The notes below the pieces were generated by a model, which saw only the letters and a program-made list of their open reading frames with translations, was not told the origin of the DNA and did no database searches. DNA of 64,000 nucleotides. Origin: Agromyces hippuratus. GTDB lineage: Bacteria > Actinomycetota > Actinomycetes > Actinomycetales > Microbacteriaceae. Below, piece after piece: positions 15,054 through 26,400 of this stretch; within the stretch, counting starts at the first letter, position 1; every line of letters begins with the position of its first letter. The stretch covers positions 2,294,001 through 2,358,000 of the forward strand of contig NZ_JACCFI010000001.1 in assembly GCF_013410355.1 (NCBI RefSeq), written 5' to 3'. A program made the translations under genes and the position numbers.

Positions 15054-15081
15054 TCCTCCCGCGGGAGCGCAGAATGGTGAC

Positions 15082-15897
15082 ATGCCCATCCTCAACAAGG
15101 ACATGTCGGTCTGCATCTCGCTCGCGGGTCGGCCGTCGAACCTCGGCACCCGATTCCACAACTTCCTCTACGACGAGCTCGGACTGAACTTCGTCTACAA
15201 GGCGTTCACGACCGACGACATCGAGGGCGCCGTGCGCGGCGTTCGTGCGCTCGGCATCCGCGGATGCTCCGTGTCGATGCCGTTCAAGGAGGCGGTCATC
15301 CCCCTCGTCGACGTCGTCGAGCCCTCGGCCGCGGCGATCGAATCGGTCAACACGATCGTGAACGACGGCGGCGTGCTCACCGCGTCGAACACCGACTACG
15401 AGGCCATCGCGCAGCTCATCGCCGAGCACGAGCTCGACCCGGCGCAGCGCGTGCTCGTGCGCGGGTCGGGCGGCATGGCGAAGGCCGTGGTCGCGGCGTT
15501 CCGCGGCGCGGGCTTCGACGACGTCACCGTGCTCGCGCGCAACGCCTCGCTCGGGCCGGCGCTCGCCGAGCAGTACGGCTACGCGTGGACGGCCGCCGAC
15601 CCCGAGCCCGGAGCCGACGTCATCGTGAACGTCACCCCGCTCGGCATGCAGGGCGCGGATGCCGCGGTGCTCTCGTTCTCCGAGGCGCACCTCGCTGCGG
15701 CATCCGTCGTGTTCGACGTGGTCGCGTTCCCCGCCGAGACGCCGCTCGTGGCAGCCGGTCGCGCCGCCGGCAAGCTCGTCATCAGCGGTGCCGAGGTGCA
15801 CGCGATGCAGGCCGCCGCGCAGTTCGAGCGCTACACGGGGGTCGCGCTCACGCGCGACCAGGTCGAGCGCGCCGCCGCGTTCTCGCGAGCGGAGTAG
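15082..15897 (+). CDS. aroE: Shikimate 5-dehydrogenase-like protein
   Basis: 271 residues. The catalytic lysine and aspartate of shikimate dehydrogenase are at Lys69 (SMPFKEAV) and Asp105 (SNTDYEAI), the asparagine of ESVNTIV is present, and a nucleotide-binding stretch RGSGGMAKAVVAAF begins near 127. The enzyme reduces 3-dehydroshikimate to shikimate with NADPH. Several actinobacteria carry this MPFKE subtype as an extra copy besides the aro-cluster gene, so it may act on quinate or a related compound; the symbol is therefore tentative. It ends 9 bp from the stop of the convergent MFS gene. Confidence 0.82.
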   Translation: MPILNKDMSVCISLAGRPSNLGTRFHNFLYDELGLNFVYKAFTTDDIEGAVRGVRALGIRGCSVSMPFKEAVIPLVDVVEPSAAAIESVNTIVNDGGVLTASNTDYEAIAQLIAEHELDPAQRVLVRGSGGMAKAVVAAFRGAGFDDVTVLARNASLGPALAEQYGYAWTAADPEPGADVIVNVTPLGMQGADAAVLSFSEAHLAAASVVFDVVAFPAETPLVAAGRAAGKLVISGAEVHAMQAAAQFERYTGVALTRDQVERAAAFSRAE

Positions 15898-15906
15898 CGC
15901 GCCCGC

Positions 15907-17076
15907 TCAGTGGTGCACGCGGTTGACGAGCGCCGTCCAGACGAGGGCGGTCGTCGAGCACACGAGCAGCGCCACGAACACCCAGGGCAGGCCGCCGAGC
16001 CCGATCACGCCGAAGAGGATGGCGCCGAGGAGCGCCCCGCCGCCGATGCCGGAGTTGAACGCCGTCGTGTAGAACGAGGCTGCGGCGTCGCGGATGCGCG
16101 AGGACGCCGAGTGCAGCAGGCGCGTGTTGAGCATCGGCGGGAGGGCGCCGAACGCCGTGCCCCACAACAGGAAGCAGGCGATGCCCACACCCGGCACCTG
16201 CGGGAAGAGCGCGAGCCCCGCGACGCCGAGCGTCGTCGCGACGAGCGCCACCACGAGGCCGACCGTCGGGCGACGACCGAGCACGGTGCCGGCGAGCAGC
16301 AGGCCGACTGCGCCTGCGATGCCGTAGGCGAGCAGCATCGGGCTGATCGCGCTCGGCGCCATTCCCATGACATCCGTGATGAACGGCGCGACGTACGTGT
16401 AGAACGTGTAGGCGCCGACCATCGTGACGGCGGTGATGAGGCAGACGACGAGCACCGGCACGAACGTGGGATCGCTGCGCAGACGCAGGGGCGCGGCATC
16501 CGCTTCACCGGCGTGGTGACGCACGGGAGGCAGGAAGCGCCACACGAGCAGCGCCCCGAGCAGGGTCAGCGCGCCGATGCCGGCGAAGGCGAGGCGCCAG
16601 CCGAACGCCTGGCCGAGTGCGGTGCCCAGCGGCACGCCGAGCACGAACGCGAGCGAACCGCCCGCGACGCTGATCGAGACGGCGCGGGCCAGCTGTTCCT
16701 TGGGCACGAGGTGACCGGCGTAGGCGCCGACGACCGACCAGAAGAGACCGTGGGCGGCGCCGCCGAGGATTCGGGTGGCGAGCACCGTGCCGTAGTTCGG
16801 CGCGAGCGCGGTGAGCACGCAGCTGACCGCGAGCACCGCGAGGCTGATGACGATGAGCGTGCGGCGCGGCACCCGCTTCGTGAGGCTCGCGAGCGGCACG
16901 GTGAGCACCACGACGGTCGCCGCGAAGACGGTGACGAGCAGGCCGATCAGCGGCTCGCCGACCTGGAGCTCGCGACTCATGTCGGGCAGCAGGCCGGTCG
17001 GGATCATCTCGATCGTGACCGAGAGGAAGACCGCTGCGGCGAGCACGATGAGCCCCAGCCAGGGGAAGGGCGGCAT
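15907..17076 (-). CDS. MFS transporter, drug/sugar efflux type
   Basis: About 389 residues with twelve predicted membrane spans. The N terminus EMIPTGLLPDMSRELQVGEP and the following RVPRRTLIVIS loop match the AraJ/DHA1 group of major facilitator exporters, proton-driven efflux of drugs or sugars. The start is uncertain: the ATG at 17076 lacks a clear ribosome site, and GTG 17079 or TTG further upstream are possible, with the frame open to 17244. The -10 at 17243-17248 overlaps that open frame, so the longest version is not transcribed. Confidence 0.85.
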   Translation of the reverse strand: MPPFPWLGLIVLAAAVFLSVTIEMIPTGLLPDMSRELQVGEPLIGLLVTVFAATVVVLTVPLASLTKRVPRRTLIVISLAVLAVSCVLTALAPNYGTVLATRILGGAAHGLFWSVVGAYAGHLVPKEQLARAVSISVAGGSLAFVLGVPLGTALGQAFGWRLAFAGIGALTLLGALLVWRFLPPVRHHAGEADAAPLRLRSDPTFVPVLVVCLITAVTMVGAYTFYTYVAPFITDVMGMAPSAISPMLLAYGIAGAVGLLLAGTVLGRRPTVGLVVALVATTLGVAGLALFPQVPGVGIACFLLWGTAFGALPPMLNTRLLHSASSRIRDAAASFYTTAFNSGIGGGALLGAILFGVIGLGGLPWVFVALLVCSTTALVWTALVNRVHH

Positions 17077-17242
17077 CACGGCCGGAGTGGAGGAGGTGGA
17101 ATAGAACGGAGTGGACGGCAAATGGGAACCTGAACGGAGGCGTTCCCGCGGGCGCGGGGCGGGGCTCCGCGAGCGCAACGGCGGGTCGACTGCGCGCTGA
17201 TGTGCGCGCCCAGGGCCGCCGGGAATGCGACGACCACTCAGC

Positions 17243-17248
17243 ATTCTA
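17243..17248 (-). promoter_or_regulatory. Possible -10 element of the MFS gene
   Basis: On the minus strand TAGAAT is a near-consensus -10, 167 bp upstream of the likely MFS start. It lies in the 219-bp gap between the MFS gene and the large regulator. I see nothing else convincing in that gap except a weak GGATGCC/GGCAT hairpin at 17273-17290. Confidence 0.4.
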
Positions 17249-17295
17249 CCGGTTCGCCGTTCAGCAGCACAGGATGCCTCGTGGCATGCGCCGGC

Positions 17296-20200
17296 TCAGC
17301 CCAGCAGGGTGCCCGTCGGCGACTCGACCGGCGCGCCCGGACCGAAGCCCGTGCCGCGCAGCGCCAGCTCGGCCGCGAGCCGGTCGACCGGTCCGACGCC
17401 GATGCCGAGCACGCCCAGCAGGTCGCGCAGCATCGTCGCGGACGCCACGGGGCCGTCCGCCACCGATCGTGCGCTGCGCACCACCGTCGTCAGCGCGCGG
17501 ACCTCGAGCGCGCGGGCGCCCTGCGACCGCGCGATCGCGAGCGACTCGTCGAGCAGGGCATCGGCCGCCCGCGTGAACCCGAGCCGCCCCGACGGATGCT
17601 CCGCGGCGAGCGTGAGCAGTGCCTCAGCTCGACGGCGGAGGAGCTCGGCGAGATACCACCGGTCGCCCGTCGAGGCGACCGCGGCGAGTGCGGAATCGAT
17701 GATCACGACCGCTCGCTCCGTGTCGCCGCAGGCGGCGGCGCCCTCCGCTGCCAGACCAAGGTGGTACGGCCGCCCGAAGCCCATGCCGTCGGCGAGCAGA
17801 CGCTCGACCGACTGCTGCACCTCGGCCGCCGCCGGCGCGGGATCGGGTTCGTCGAGCCGAGCCCATGCGTCGAACGCCCGGGCGATCGCCGCCCAGCGCG
17901 GGTGCTCGAACTCGGCCGCCCCGGCCAGCTCGCTCGCGTGATGCTGCACCCGTCGCCGTTCCCCGCGAAGCTGGTGCACCGCGATGACGGGCCAGAGGCT
18001 GCGGCAGACGACGCCTGCCGTGCCGGTCTCGTGCGCGAGACGGAGTCCGTCGTGCGCGAAGCGCTTGGCATCGTCGGCCGAGCCGACGAGCCAGCTCGCG
18101 ACCGCCGCGCTGGATCGACCGAGCACCGCAGCCTCCGAGCGTCGGTGCGGCCGCTCGCCGTCGACCGAGTCGGATGCCGCGGAGGAGGCGGTGGCCGCCA
18201 CCACCCGGCCGGCCTCGAGCGCGAGCGCCGGCGAGCCCTCGGCGAGCAGCGTCAGCGCACGGGCATCCGCGATCTGGAGCTCGAGCGCCGGATCCTCGAC
18301 GCCGGCCGCCGCCGCCTCCATCGCGGCCAGTCGCGCGGAGGCGGCGAAGAAGTCGCCCGCCATGAACGCGACGCTCCAGAACAGGTGGCGCGCCAGAACG
18401 ACCTCGGGGCCGCGACCGACGGCGTCGGCGAGCACCTCGGCGGTGTCGACGGCATCGGCGACCACCGATGACGTGGGCCCGTGCTCCTCGAGCAGCGCCG
18501 CCACGAGGCAGAGCTGGAGTCCGAGCCGCGCTGAGGCCGGCACGACGGCCCCCGCCCCGTCGGCGACGGCGATGCCGCGGCGTGCGAGGTCGAGCGCCGT
18601 GCCCGGTGCAAGACGGCGGCGCGCGGCGTCCGCGGCGCGCACGTAGTGCACGACGGCGCGCGCGGGGTCGCGCCCGAGCTCGAAGTGCTCGGCCGTGGCA
18701 CCGGCCCACGCGACGGGCATCGCCACCGCCTCGTGCCGCGCCCCGATCGCGCGGTGCACGGCCACCCGGCCCGCCCCGCCGAGCTGCTCGTGCACGACAT
18801 CGCGCACGAGCGCGTGAACGAATCGGTAGCGCTCGCCGATGCTGCCGTCGGCCCAGGTCATCGGATCGGCCTCGACGATGATGCCCGTGCGATCGGCGAG
18901 GTCGGCGAGCGCGAGTGCGACATCGACCTCGTCGCCCGCCCCTCGGTGCGCGGCCGCCGCGAGTGCCGCGAGGCCCGCCTCGACCTCGACGACCGCGAAG
19001 TCGACGCCGCACGCGCCGGCCGCCTGGAGCAGGTCGCGGTCGCCCGGCTGCAGCCGCGAGAGCCGATCGGCGATCAGACGCCGCACGCCGTCGGGGATGC
19101 CGAGCGCGGCGATCGGCGCGCTCGTCTGCAGCACGCCGTCGGCTTCGCGCAGCGCCCCCTCGACGGCGAGCCGATCGGCGAGCATCGTGACGAACAGCGC
19201 ATTGCCCTCGGTGCGCTCGAGCACCTCCGCTGCGAGTGCGTCCGACGGCACGCCGGGCGAGAGTCGCGCGGCGAGCACGCTCGCCACGGCAGCGAGGCCG
19301 AGCGGCGGAAGCTCGAGGTGCTCGCACCGCCGCAGGGCGCTCAGGCCACCGATGACCTCGCCGAGCGAATCCCCCGAGGCGCCCGCCGGTGCCGGGCGAT
19401 AGGTGGCGACGAGCAGCAGCCGTGACCGGGTCGGCCGCTGCGCCAAGTGCGCGAACAGGTCGATCGTCGAGCGGTCGCCCGAGTGGAGGTCCTCGATGAC
19501 GAGGACGACGGGGGCGACGACCGCCATCGCGTCGAGCACCTCGACCGCCTCCCGCATGAGCCGGCCGGCCGGCCGGTCGGAAACGCGACGCCGGAGCGCG
19601 TCGAGCGCCGACGAATCGACGATGCCCGACATCTGCAGCAGCCAGGTCGGCGCGAGCTTCCACAGGAGTTCGCGGATCCGTGCCCCGCTCGCGCCGCGGC
19701 AGATCGCGGAGAACGCGTCGAGGAACGGCAGGTAGGGCTCGCCGCCCGGCCCGTCGACGCACCGGCCCTCGCCGATGGCGACCGGGTCGTCCGCCGAGCA
19801 TCCGTCGATCGCGCGGATCCCGGCGAGGAAGTCGTGCACGAGGGTCGTCCTGCCCGCGCCGGCCTCGCCCGCGACGAACCCGACCGTGCGCGTGCCCGAG
19901 CGAGCGGAGTCCCACCATCGCGAGAGCTCGGCGAGCTCGACCGCTCGGCCGGCCGCAGCGGGCTCGGCCTCCGCGGACTGCGGGGCGGTCGTCACCGGCG
20001 CCACGAACCGATAGCCCCGCCGGTGCACGGTCGCGATGCAGCGCGGGTCGCTCGGGTGGTCTCCGAGTGCCCGCCGCAGTTCGGCCACGCACACCGCGAC
20101 CGACTCGTCGCTCGTCGTTCCGTCCCACACCTCGTCGATGAGCTCGGCCTTCGTCACGACCTCGCCGGCTCGCCGGAGCAGCACGAGGAGGACCGCGGCG

Positions 20201-20331
20201 GTCTTCGGCCGCAGCCGGAGGCGCAGCTCGCCGCGGATCAGGCGGCCGCTCGGCGGTTCGAAGCGGTGCTCGGCGAAGTAGTACGCAGCGGGCGTGACGA
20301 ATGACGCGGGGTCGCCGAGCTGTCCGGTCAT
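17296..20331 (-). CDS. Large transcriptional regulator: OmpR-type winged helix, P-loop ATPase, TPR-like region
   Basis: 1011 residues. Residues about 20-112 form a Trans_reg_C winged helix (LRPKTAAVLLVLLRRAGEVV, ELIDEVWDG, CIATVHRRGYRFVAPV). A STAND-like ATPase follows, with P-loop GEAGAGRTT (155-163) and Walker B VVLVIED (275-281). The C-terminal half is alanine-rich helical repeats typical of TPR-bearing regulators. The invariant P-loop lysine is replaced by arginine (Arg161, codon AGG). It is divergent from the giant RHS gene, with 156 bp between, and is its obvious candidate regulator. The layout (DNA-binding domain, then ATPase, then TPR) resembles SARP/AfsR-like and COG3899 proteins, but no BTAD domain is evident. 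Confidence 0.85.
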   Translation of the reverse strand: MTGQLGDPASFVTPAAYYFAEHRFEPPSGRLIRGELRLRLRPKTAAVLLVLLRRAGEVVTKAELIDEVWDGTTSDESVAVCVAELRRALGDHPSDPRCIATVHRRGYRFVAPVTTAPQSAEAEPAAAGRAVELAELSRWWDSARSGTRTVGFVAGEAGAGRTTLVHDFLAGIRAIDGCSADDPVAIGEGRCVDGPGGEPYLPFLDAFSAICRGASGARIRELLWKLAPTWLLQMSGIVDSSALDALRRRVSDRPAGRLMREAVEVLDAMAVVAPVVLVIEDLHSGDRSTIDLFAHLAQRPTRSRLLLVATYRPAPAGASGDSLGEVIGGLSALRRCEHLELPPLGLAAVASVLAARLSPGVPSDALAAEVLERTEGNALFVTMLADRLAVEGALREADGVLQTSAPIAALGIPDGVRRLIADRLSRLQPGDRDLLQAAGACGVDFAVVEVEAGLAALAAAAHRGAGDEVDVALALADLADRTGIIVEADPMTWADGSIGERYRFVHALVRDVVHEQLGGAGRVAVHRAIGARHEAVAMPVAWAGATAEHFELGRDPARAVVHYVRAADAARRRLAPGTALDLARRGIAVADGAGAVVPASARLGLQLCLVAALLEEHGPTSSVVADAVDTAEVLADAVGRGPEVVLARHLFWSVAFMAGDFFAASARLAAMEAAAAGVEDPALELQIADARALTLLAEGSPALALEAGRVVAATASSAASDSVDGERPHRRSEAAVLGRSSAAVASWLVGSADDAKRFAHDGLRLAHETGTAGVVCRSLWPVIAVHQLRGERRRVQHHASELAGAAEFEHPRWAAIARAFDAWARLDEPDPAPAAAEVQQSVERLLADGMGFGRPYHLGLAAEGAAACGDTERAVVIIDSALAAVASTGDRWYLAELLRRRAEALLTLAAEHPSGRLGFTRAADALLDESLAIARSQGARALEVRALTTVVRSARSVADGPVASATMLRDLLGVLGIGVGPVDRLAAELALRGTGFGPGAPVESPTGTLLG

Positions 20332-20372
20332 GCGCCATCCGTTCGTCCGCGCGGATTTCCGAAACCGTCTGC

Positions 20373-20401
20373 TTGAAGGGTAATTGAAGGTTTCCTTCAG
20401 G
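20373..20401. promoter_or_regulatory. Heptamer repeats at 11-bp spacing in front of the giant RHS gene
   Basis: TTGAAGG (20373-20379) is repeated exactly at 20384-20390, and a weaker copy CTTCAGG lies at 20395-20401, so three heptamers follow each other at 11-bp intervals. OmpR-fold SARP regulators bind heptamer direct repeats with precisely this 11-bp spacing. An overlapping inverted repeat GAAGG-TTT-CCTTC (20386-20398) is also present. The site lies in the region shared with the winged-helix regulator. No clear -10 hexamer was found for either gene. Confidence 0.6.
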
Positions 20402-20487
20402 ACACGGCACCAGTTGTGGGGTCGACTTGGGGTGGCCCGGTGCGTCGCAGCACCCGCCGCCTACCCGACTGATGACGGAGGACTGCC

Positions 20488-23400
20488 ATGTCTGCAGGAC
20501 GCACCGCGGTGAAGACGGTGGCGGTCGTCGCCGCACTGGCTCTGGTCGCGACGGGAGCGATCGCCGCGACCGGTGGATTCGGCGGGGGTGCAGAACCCGG
20601 TGAACCGCTCGCACGCGAGTCGATGCTCACACCAGACGAACTCGGCGACGGCACCTTCGACGGGCTGCAGTACGCCGATCCATCCGACGGCCTCGCGCTC
20701 ATCGACGCGCCCGAGGCATCCAGCGACGGCAGCGCCCGACTGTCGTACCCGATCCTCGTGCCGCAGGGCCGCGGCATGACCCCGGAGCTCTCGCTCGACT
20801 ACACCTCCGCCACCGACTCGAGCTGGGCAGGCGTCGGCTGGGACCTCGGCATCGGCACCGTCGAGGTCGACACGAGTTTCGGCGTGCCCTACTTCGACCC
20901 GGCCAAGGAATCGGAGTCGTATTCGCTCGACGGCACGATGCTCGTGCCGAACGCGCTCGGCGAGACGTGGGAGAACCGCATCGCCGACCGCCAGGACTTC
21001 ACCCGACAGGTCGAGACCGAGTACGAGCAGATCATCCGACACGGCGACGGACCGAAGAACTACTGGTGGGAGGTCCGCGACAAGATGGGCGGCATCCGCT
21101 GGTACGGCGCCGTGCCCGACGCAGGTGGCCCCATGGGCGGCCCGCTCGGCGTCACCGACGGCTCCGTGGACCCGGGCCCCAACGCCGGCGCACTCGACCC
21201 CGACTCCGTCGTCGTCGACGACGACGGCAACATCGTCAAGTGGCTGCTCTCCGCGCAGCGCGACGTCGGCGTCAACATGTTCCGCTACGACTACGACCTG
21301 CTGACCTATCGCTTCGACGAGACCGACGGCGTCTGGGTGGCGGATGCCGCGTGCGTCGACGACGTCGACACCCTCTGCGCACGCCACACCTACCTGCGCA
21401 GCATCTTCTACACCGAGGCCGCCGAGGCGTCCGACGAGAACCACCCGGTCGAGGGCTACCACGAGGAGCCGCCGTACGAGATCCGCTTCGTCCGGATGAC
21501 CGAGCGCACGAACCCGTCGACGAACCTGCCGTACGGGCTGCGCATGGACACCACGCTGGACGCGACGGGGCGCTACCTCGACCTGCTCGCGGAACAGCTC
21601 GCGAGCGTCGAGGTCTGGCACGGCGACCTCGAGGTCGACGGCGGGCGCGTCTACGACAAGCTCGCCACCCGCTACGACCTCGGCTACGCGACCGGACCGT
21701 TCGGCAAGACCCTGCTGTCGACCGTGACCCAGGGCGCCGGCACCGCCGCCGCGGTCACCCACACCTTCGAGTACTTCAACGAGGTGCAGGATGGCCCGGA
21801 TTCGTACGCGGGCTTCGCGACCGACCCGACGTGGGACACGGGCGACACGGGCGATGCCGACGACATCGGCGACCGCGCCTTCCTCGATGAGAACATCTCG
21901 GGCGGCGCACTCGGCGGCGCCGAGTCGAACTCCGCCGAGGGGCACGTCTACATCGGCTTCAACCCCGCAGTGCCGCAGAAGGTCGGTTCGTTCGGCGCCT
22001 CGATCCAGATCGGCGGCGGCCAGACCGACGGCATCGAGGAGCTCATCGACCTCAACGGCGACGGCCTCCCCGACAAGGTCTGGAAGCAGGACGGCCAGGC
22101 GACCGCGAGTTCGGTCTGGTACCGGCTGAACCTCGGCGGACCCGATGGCGAGCAGAAGTTCGGCGAGCCGATCGCGCTGACCACCCTCAGCGGCAAGGGA
22201 CTCTCGCGCGACCACGAGTTCCAGCTCCAGGTGTCCCTCGAGGCCCACATCATCGTGACCGCGTCGTTCGGCGTCGGCGGAGCCGTCGCGTGGGGCGACG
22301 TGTACTTCACCGACGCGAACGCCGACGGGCTGCCCGACCTCGTGCACGAGGGCGCGGTGTACTTCAACCGGCTGACGAGCGGTGTCCCCACCTTCCTCGC
22401 CGGCAGCACCGGCACTCCCGTGCCGTTGGCCGACGGCGGCATGGCACCCGAGGTGAACAGCACCGAACTCGACCTGCTGCAGCAGCGCCTGCAGGAGGCA
22501 TCCCCGCCCATCGACACCGTACGCCGCTGGATCGCACCGTTCGACGGCACGGTCTCGGTCGAGGGCGCCGCCGTACTCGACCCCGCCGAGAGCGCGGAGA
22601 CCGACGACGGTGTGCGCGTGGCCATCCAGCTCAACGAGGAGCAGGAGTTCGCCGAGACCCTCGCCGCGGCTGGTGACCAGGCGTTCGACACGCCGACCTC
22701 GCTCGACGTGCAGCGCGGCGACCGCATCTACTTCCGCGTCGGTTCGCTCGACAACGGCGCCCACGACGAGGTCGCCTGGTCACCGCAGGTCGTCTACACG
22801 GCGATCGATGGCGCCGCCGTCGTCGACGAGGGCTCGGTCGACCCGGTACCCGATGACACGACCGAGATCCCGCTCGATGTGAACGGACTCTCGCAGACCT
22901 CGTACGACGCCGCCGCCGACTTCACCCTGGCGGGCCGGCCGAACACGCGCGTCGTCATGCCCTACGACGGCACCGTGCGGTTCACCACGACCGTGGTGAA
23001 GTCGAAGGCGACGAGCGACGACCTGCGCCTCGTGCTCGACCGCACCGATGCCGACCCGCTTGACGTGATCGAGGTCGACATCCCCGACGCCGCCGGAACC
23101 CCCGAGGGCGGCGGCGCGGCCGTGCCCATCGTCGACGGCGTCATTCCCGAGGACTTCGTCGGCACCATCGAGTTCCAGGCGGATGTCTCGGTGTCCGGCC
23201 CGGTCGCGGCCGACCCCGATGTCGCCGGCGACGAGCCCGAGACCGACAGCCTGCACACGCACCTCGCGGTCGACTCCACCATCGACCTGACCGCCATCTC
23301 GTGGAATCCGGCGATCCACTACACCGCCGCGACCGACGAGAACGGCGACCCGATCGAGGTGCAGAAGACGATCGAGGGTGTGCTGACCGACACGAAGCGC

Positions 23401-26400
23401 GTCGAGCTCGCCCCCGAGATCGAGCAGTATCCGAACCGGTCGACCGCGCAGGTCAGCGCGCCCTGGGCGGCCGACGAGACCGCAGGCTACGACGAGCTCC
23501 GCATCGAGCACGCCGTGCTCACCCCGATCGTCGACGAACTGCCGAGCCGTGACGTCGTGCTGACGATCAAGACCCGCGACGGGCTCGAGTGGAAGAGGTC
23601 GGTGGCGCTCGCGGCGTCGGCCGAGGAGACGGTCGTCGACCTCACCGACCCGTTCGGCGACGACGAGACGATCGGGCTCGACGACGGCGAGGAGTACTGG
23701 TTCGAGCTGAGCGCGCGCGAACCCGCGCTCTCCGATGCACTCTCGCAGGAGGCGATCACGGTCACGCTCGGCGAGGACACGGCGTCCCCCGACGTCGTGA
23801 CGCCCCCGGTCGCGCTCACCTGGACCGGCCGGCAGGGCATCTTCCCGCTCGCATACCGGGGCTGGGGCATCGCCGGCTACACGGCGAGTGGAGCCCTGGC
23901 GACCACGCCCGTCGACGAGGACGCCTTCGTCATCGACGAGGACGCGCAACAGGCCACCGAGCCGGCCGACGGCTTCGACGACCTGTGCACCGGCTCGATC
24001 ACCGAGTGCGAGGCCGAGCCCGACATCGACCCCTCGTACGCATACCTGCCGCTGCTCAACCCCGACTCGCTCGGCACCGAGGCCGACCCGATCGACGCCC
24101 CGCAGTGGCGCGGAACGCGCGACAACCTCGCCGCGTCCGCCGACCGGATGCGCTCGTCACGGCTCGCCTCCGACACCGTCACGCTCGGCCTCGACGAAGG
24201 CGGGGCCGCCGACGGCGTCACCCGCATCTCGGTCACCGGCCCCTCGCTCTCACTCGCCTTCGGCTTCGGTCCGCTCGGCGGGTCGGTCGGCGTCGGCCCG
24301 AGCTGGAGCCTCGTCGACTACGAGGACCTGAACGGCGACGGCTACCCCGACGTCATCACGCCCGAGCAGGTGCAGTACACCAGCCAGCGCGGCATCCTCT
24401 ACAAGTCCGTCGACGGGCCGAGCGAGCGACGCGACCTCGTCAACCAGGACCTCACCATCAACGCCTCGGGCGGCCTCGACGCCGGCCTCGTCGACATCGC
24501 GGCCAACAACAAGGGCAAGACCAACACGACGCAGGGCAACGCCGCCTCGAAGGGCGGCAAGGCGGCCGACAGCGACCCGGGACTCGGCGCGGGCTTCGGC
24601 CTGAGCATCGGCGGCGGCCTCGACCTCGGGTTCACGAACCCCAACGAGTCGGGCCCCTCGGGAGGGCCGCTCTCGGCGGACTACGGCCCGCCCGCCGAGG
24701 CATCCGAGATCCCGAAGGGCGACGGAACCGCGCCGATGTCGCAGGAGCTCGCCGACGTCAACGGCGACGGGTTGCCCGACGTGGTCTACACGAACCCGAG
24801 CGGCGTGTTCGTGCGCTACAACCTCGGCTACGACTTCGCCGATGCGGCGCTCCCGCTCGCGACCGGCGGGTTCAACACGCAGGAGTCGATCGGCGGCCAC
24901 GCCTCGGCCGGCTTCGCGACGCCGTGGGGCGAGTTCTCGGGCGGGCTCTCGTTCAACTGGAACTACGACATGGCTCGGTTCGCCTGGATCGACGTGAACG
25001 GCGACGGCATTCCCGACCGACTGCACAAGGCCTCGGCCGGCGGGCAGCCGACGGTCGAGTTCGGCACCGGCTCGGGCCTCGCCCCTGCCGTCGACTTCGG
25101 CGACTTCGCGCGGGCGTCGGGGGTCGGCGTCGCCGATCTGGGCGCCTCGCCGCAGGTCACCTACGACCGCTCGCAGGGCATCGGCGGCGGCGTCGACTTC
25201 ACGGTCTACGCGGGCCCCCTGTGCGTCGTGGCGTGCTACCTGGTCGTCAACCCGGGCGCGTCGTACCAGAACTCGGTGAGCTTCTCGGAGGTCACGCTCG
25301 AGGACATCGACGGCGACGGATTCGTCGACTCGCTCGCCTCGACCGACGACCACGAGGTGAGCGTGCAGCGCAACACGACGGGCCGCACCAACCTGCTCTC
25401 CGCGGTCGTGAACCCGCTCGGCGGCACCGTCAGCCTCGACTACGAGCGCTACGGCAACACGGTCGACCACCCCGACTCCACCTGGGCGCTCAGCCGCGTC
25501 GAGGTCGACGACGGGCGCACGGGCGACGGCGTGGATGTCTCGGTGTCGGCCTTCGACTACGAGAACCCGCGGTTCGACCGGCTGTTCCGCCAGAGCCTCG
25601 GCTTCTCGAAGGTCACCGAGCGGGAGCTCGACCCGAGCGACGTCGCCCAGCGGATCACCGAGACCGAGTACCTCAACGACAACGTGTTCGTCGCGGGCCT
25701 GCAGACCTCGATGACCGTGCGCGACGGCAGGAACGACACGAAGCTCCGCGCGGCGACCCTCGACTGGGGCATCCGCGACGTGCAGGGCGTGCCCGGCGGC
25801 TTCGACCCGCTCGCCGAGGCCGATCTCGTCGACGTCGCGACGGCGATCCCCGCGTTGAGCGGCACCGAGTCCCTCACCTGGTCGTTCGCCCCGCTCGTCA
25901 CCGACAGCGAGGAACGGTACTTCGCGGCCGACGGCACGACCGTCGGCAATGAGACGAGCGTGAGCTTCGTCTACGACGGCCTCGGCAACGTGCTCGAGCA
26001 GCTCGACGAGGGCGAACTCGAGACCGACGCCGACGACGTGCTCACCGTCACCGACTACTCCGACTGCCAGATCTCGGCCTCCGAGGTCGAGCTCGACGGC
26101 AACGGCGACTACGACTCGGGGGTCGGATGCTTCGGCGAGACCCCGTTCTACCCGATGCCGACCGACGAGCAGGCGTCGCCGATCTTCTCGCCCGACGTCT
26201 GCCCGACGTGGGTGAGCGTGCCGGCCGTCATCACGATGTACGACTCCGACGGCGGCATCCTCCGGCAGCGCGACGGGCGCGACTCGGTCTGCGACAACCA
26301 GTCGGTGACACTCCTCGAGGAGCGCATCAGCGACGACGAGTCCGCCGTGACCGAGTTGCAGTACGACGCGTGGGGCAGCTACAACCGCATCGTCTACCCC

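Noticed and set aside
17077..17244. Longer N terminus for the MFS transporter
   Set aside because: The added residues are Arg/Pro/Ser-rich and not membrane-like, and a -10 hexamer overlaps the extension.
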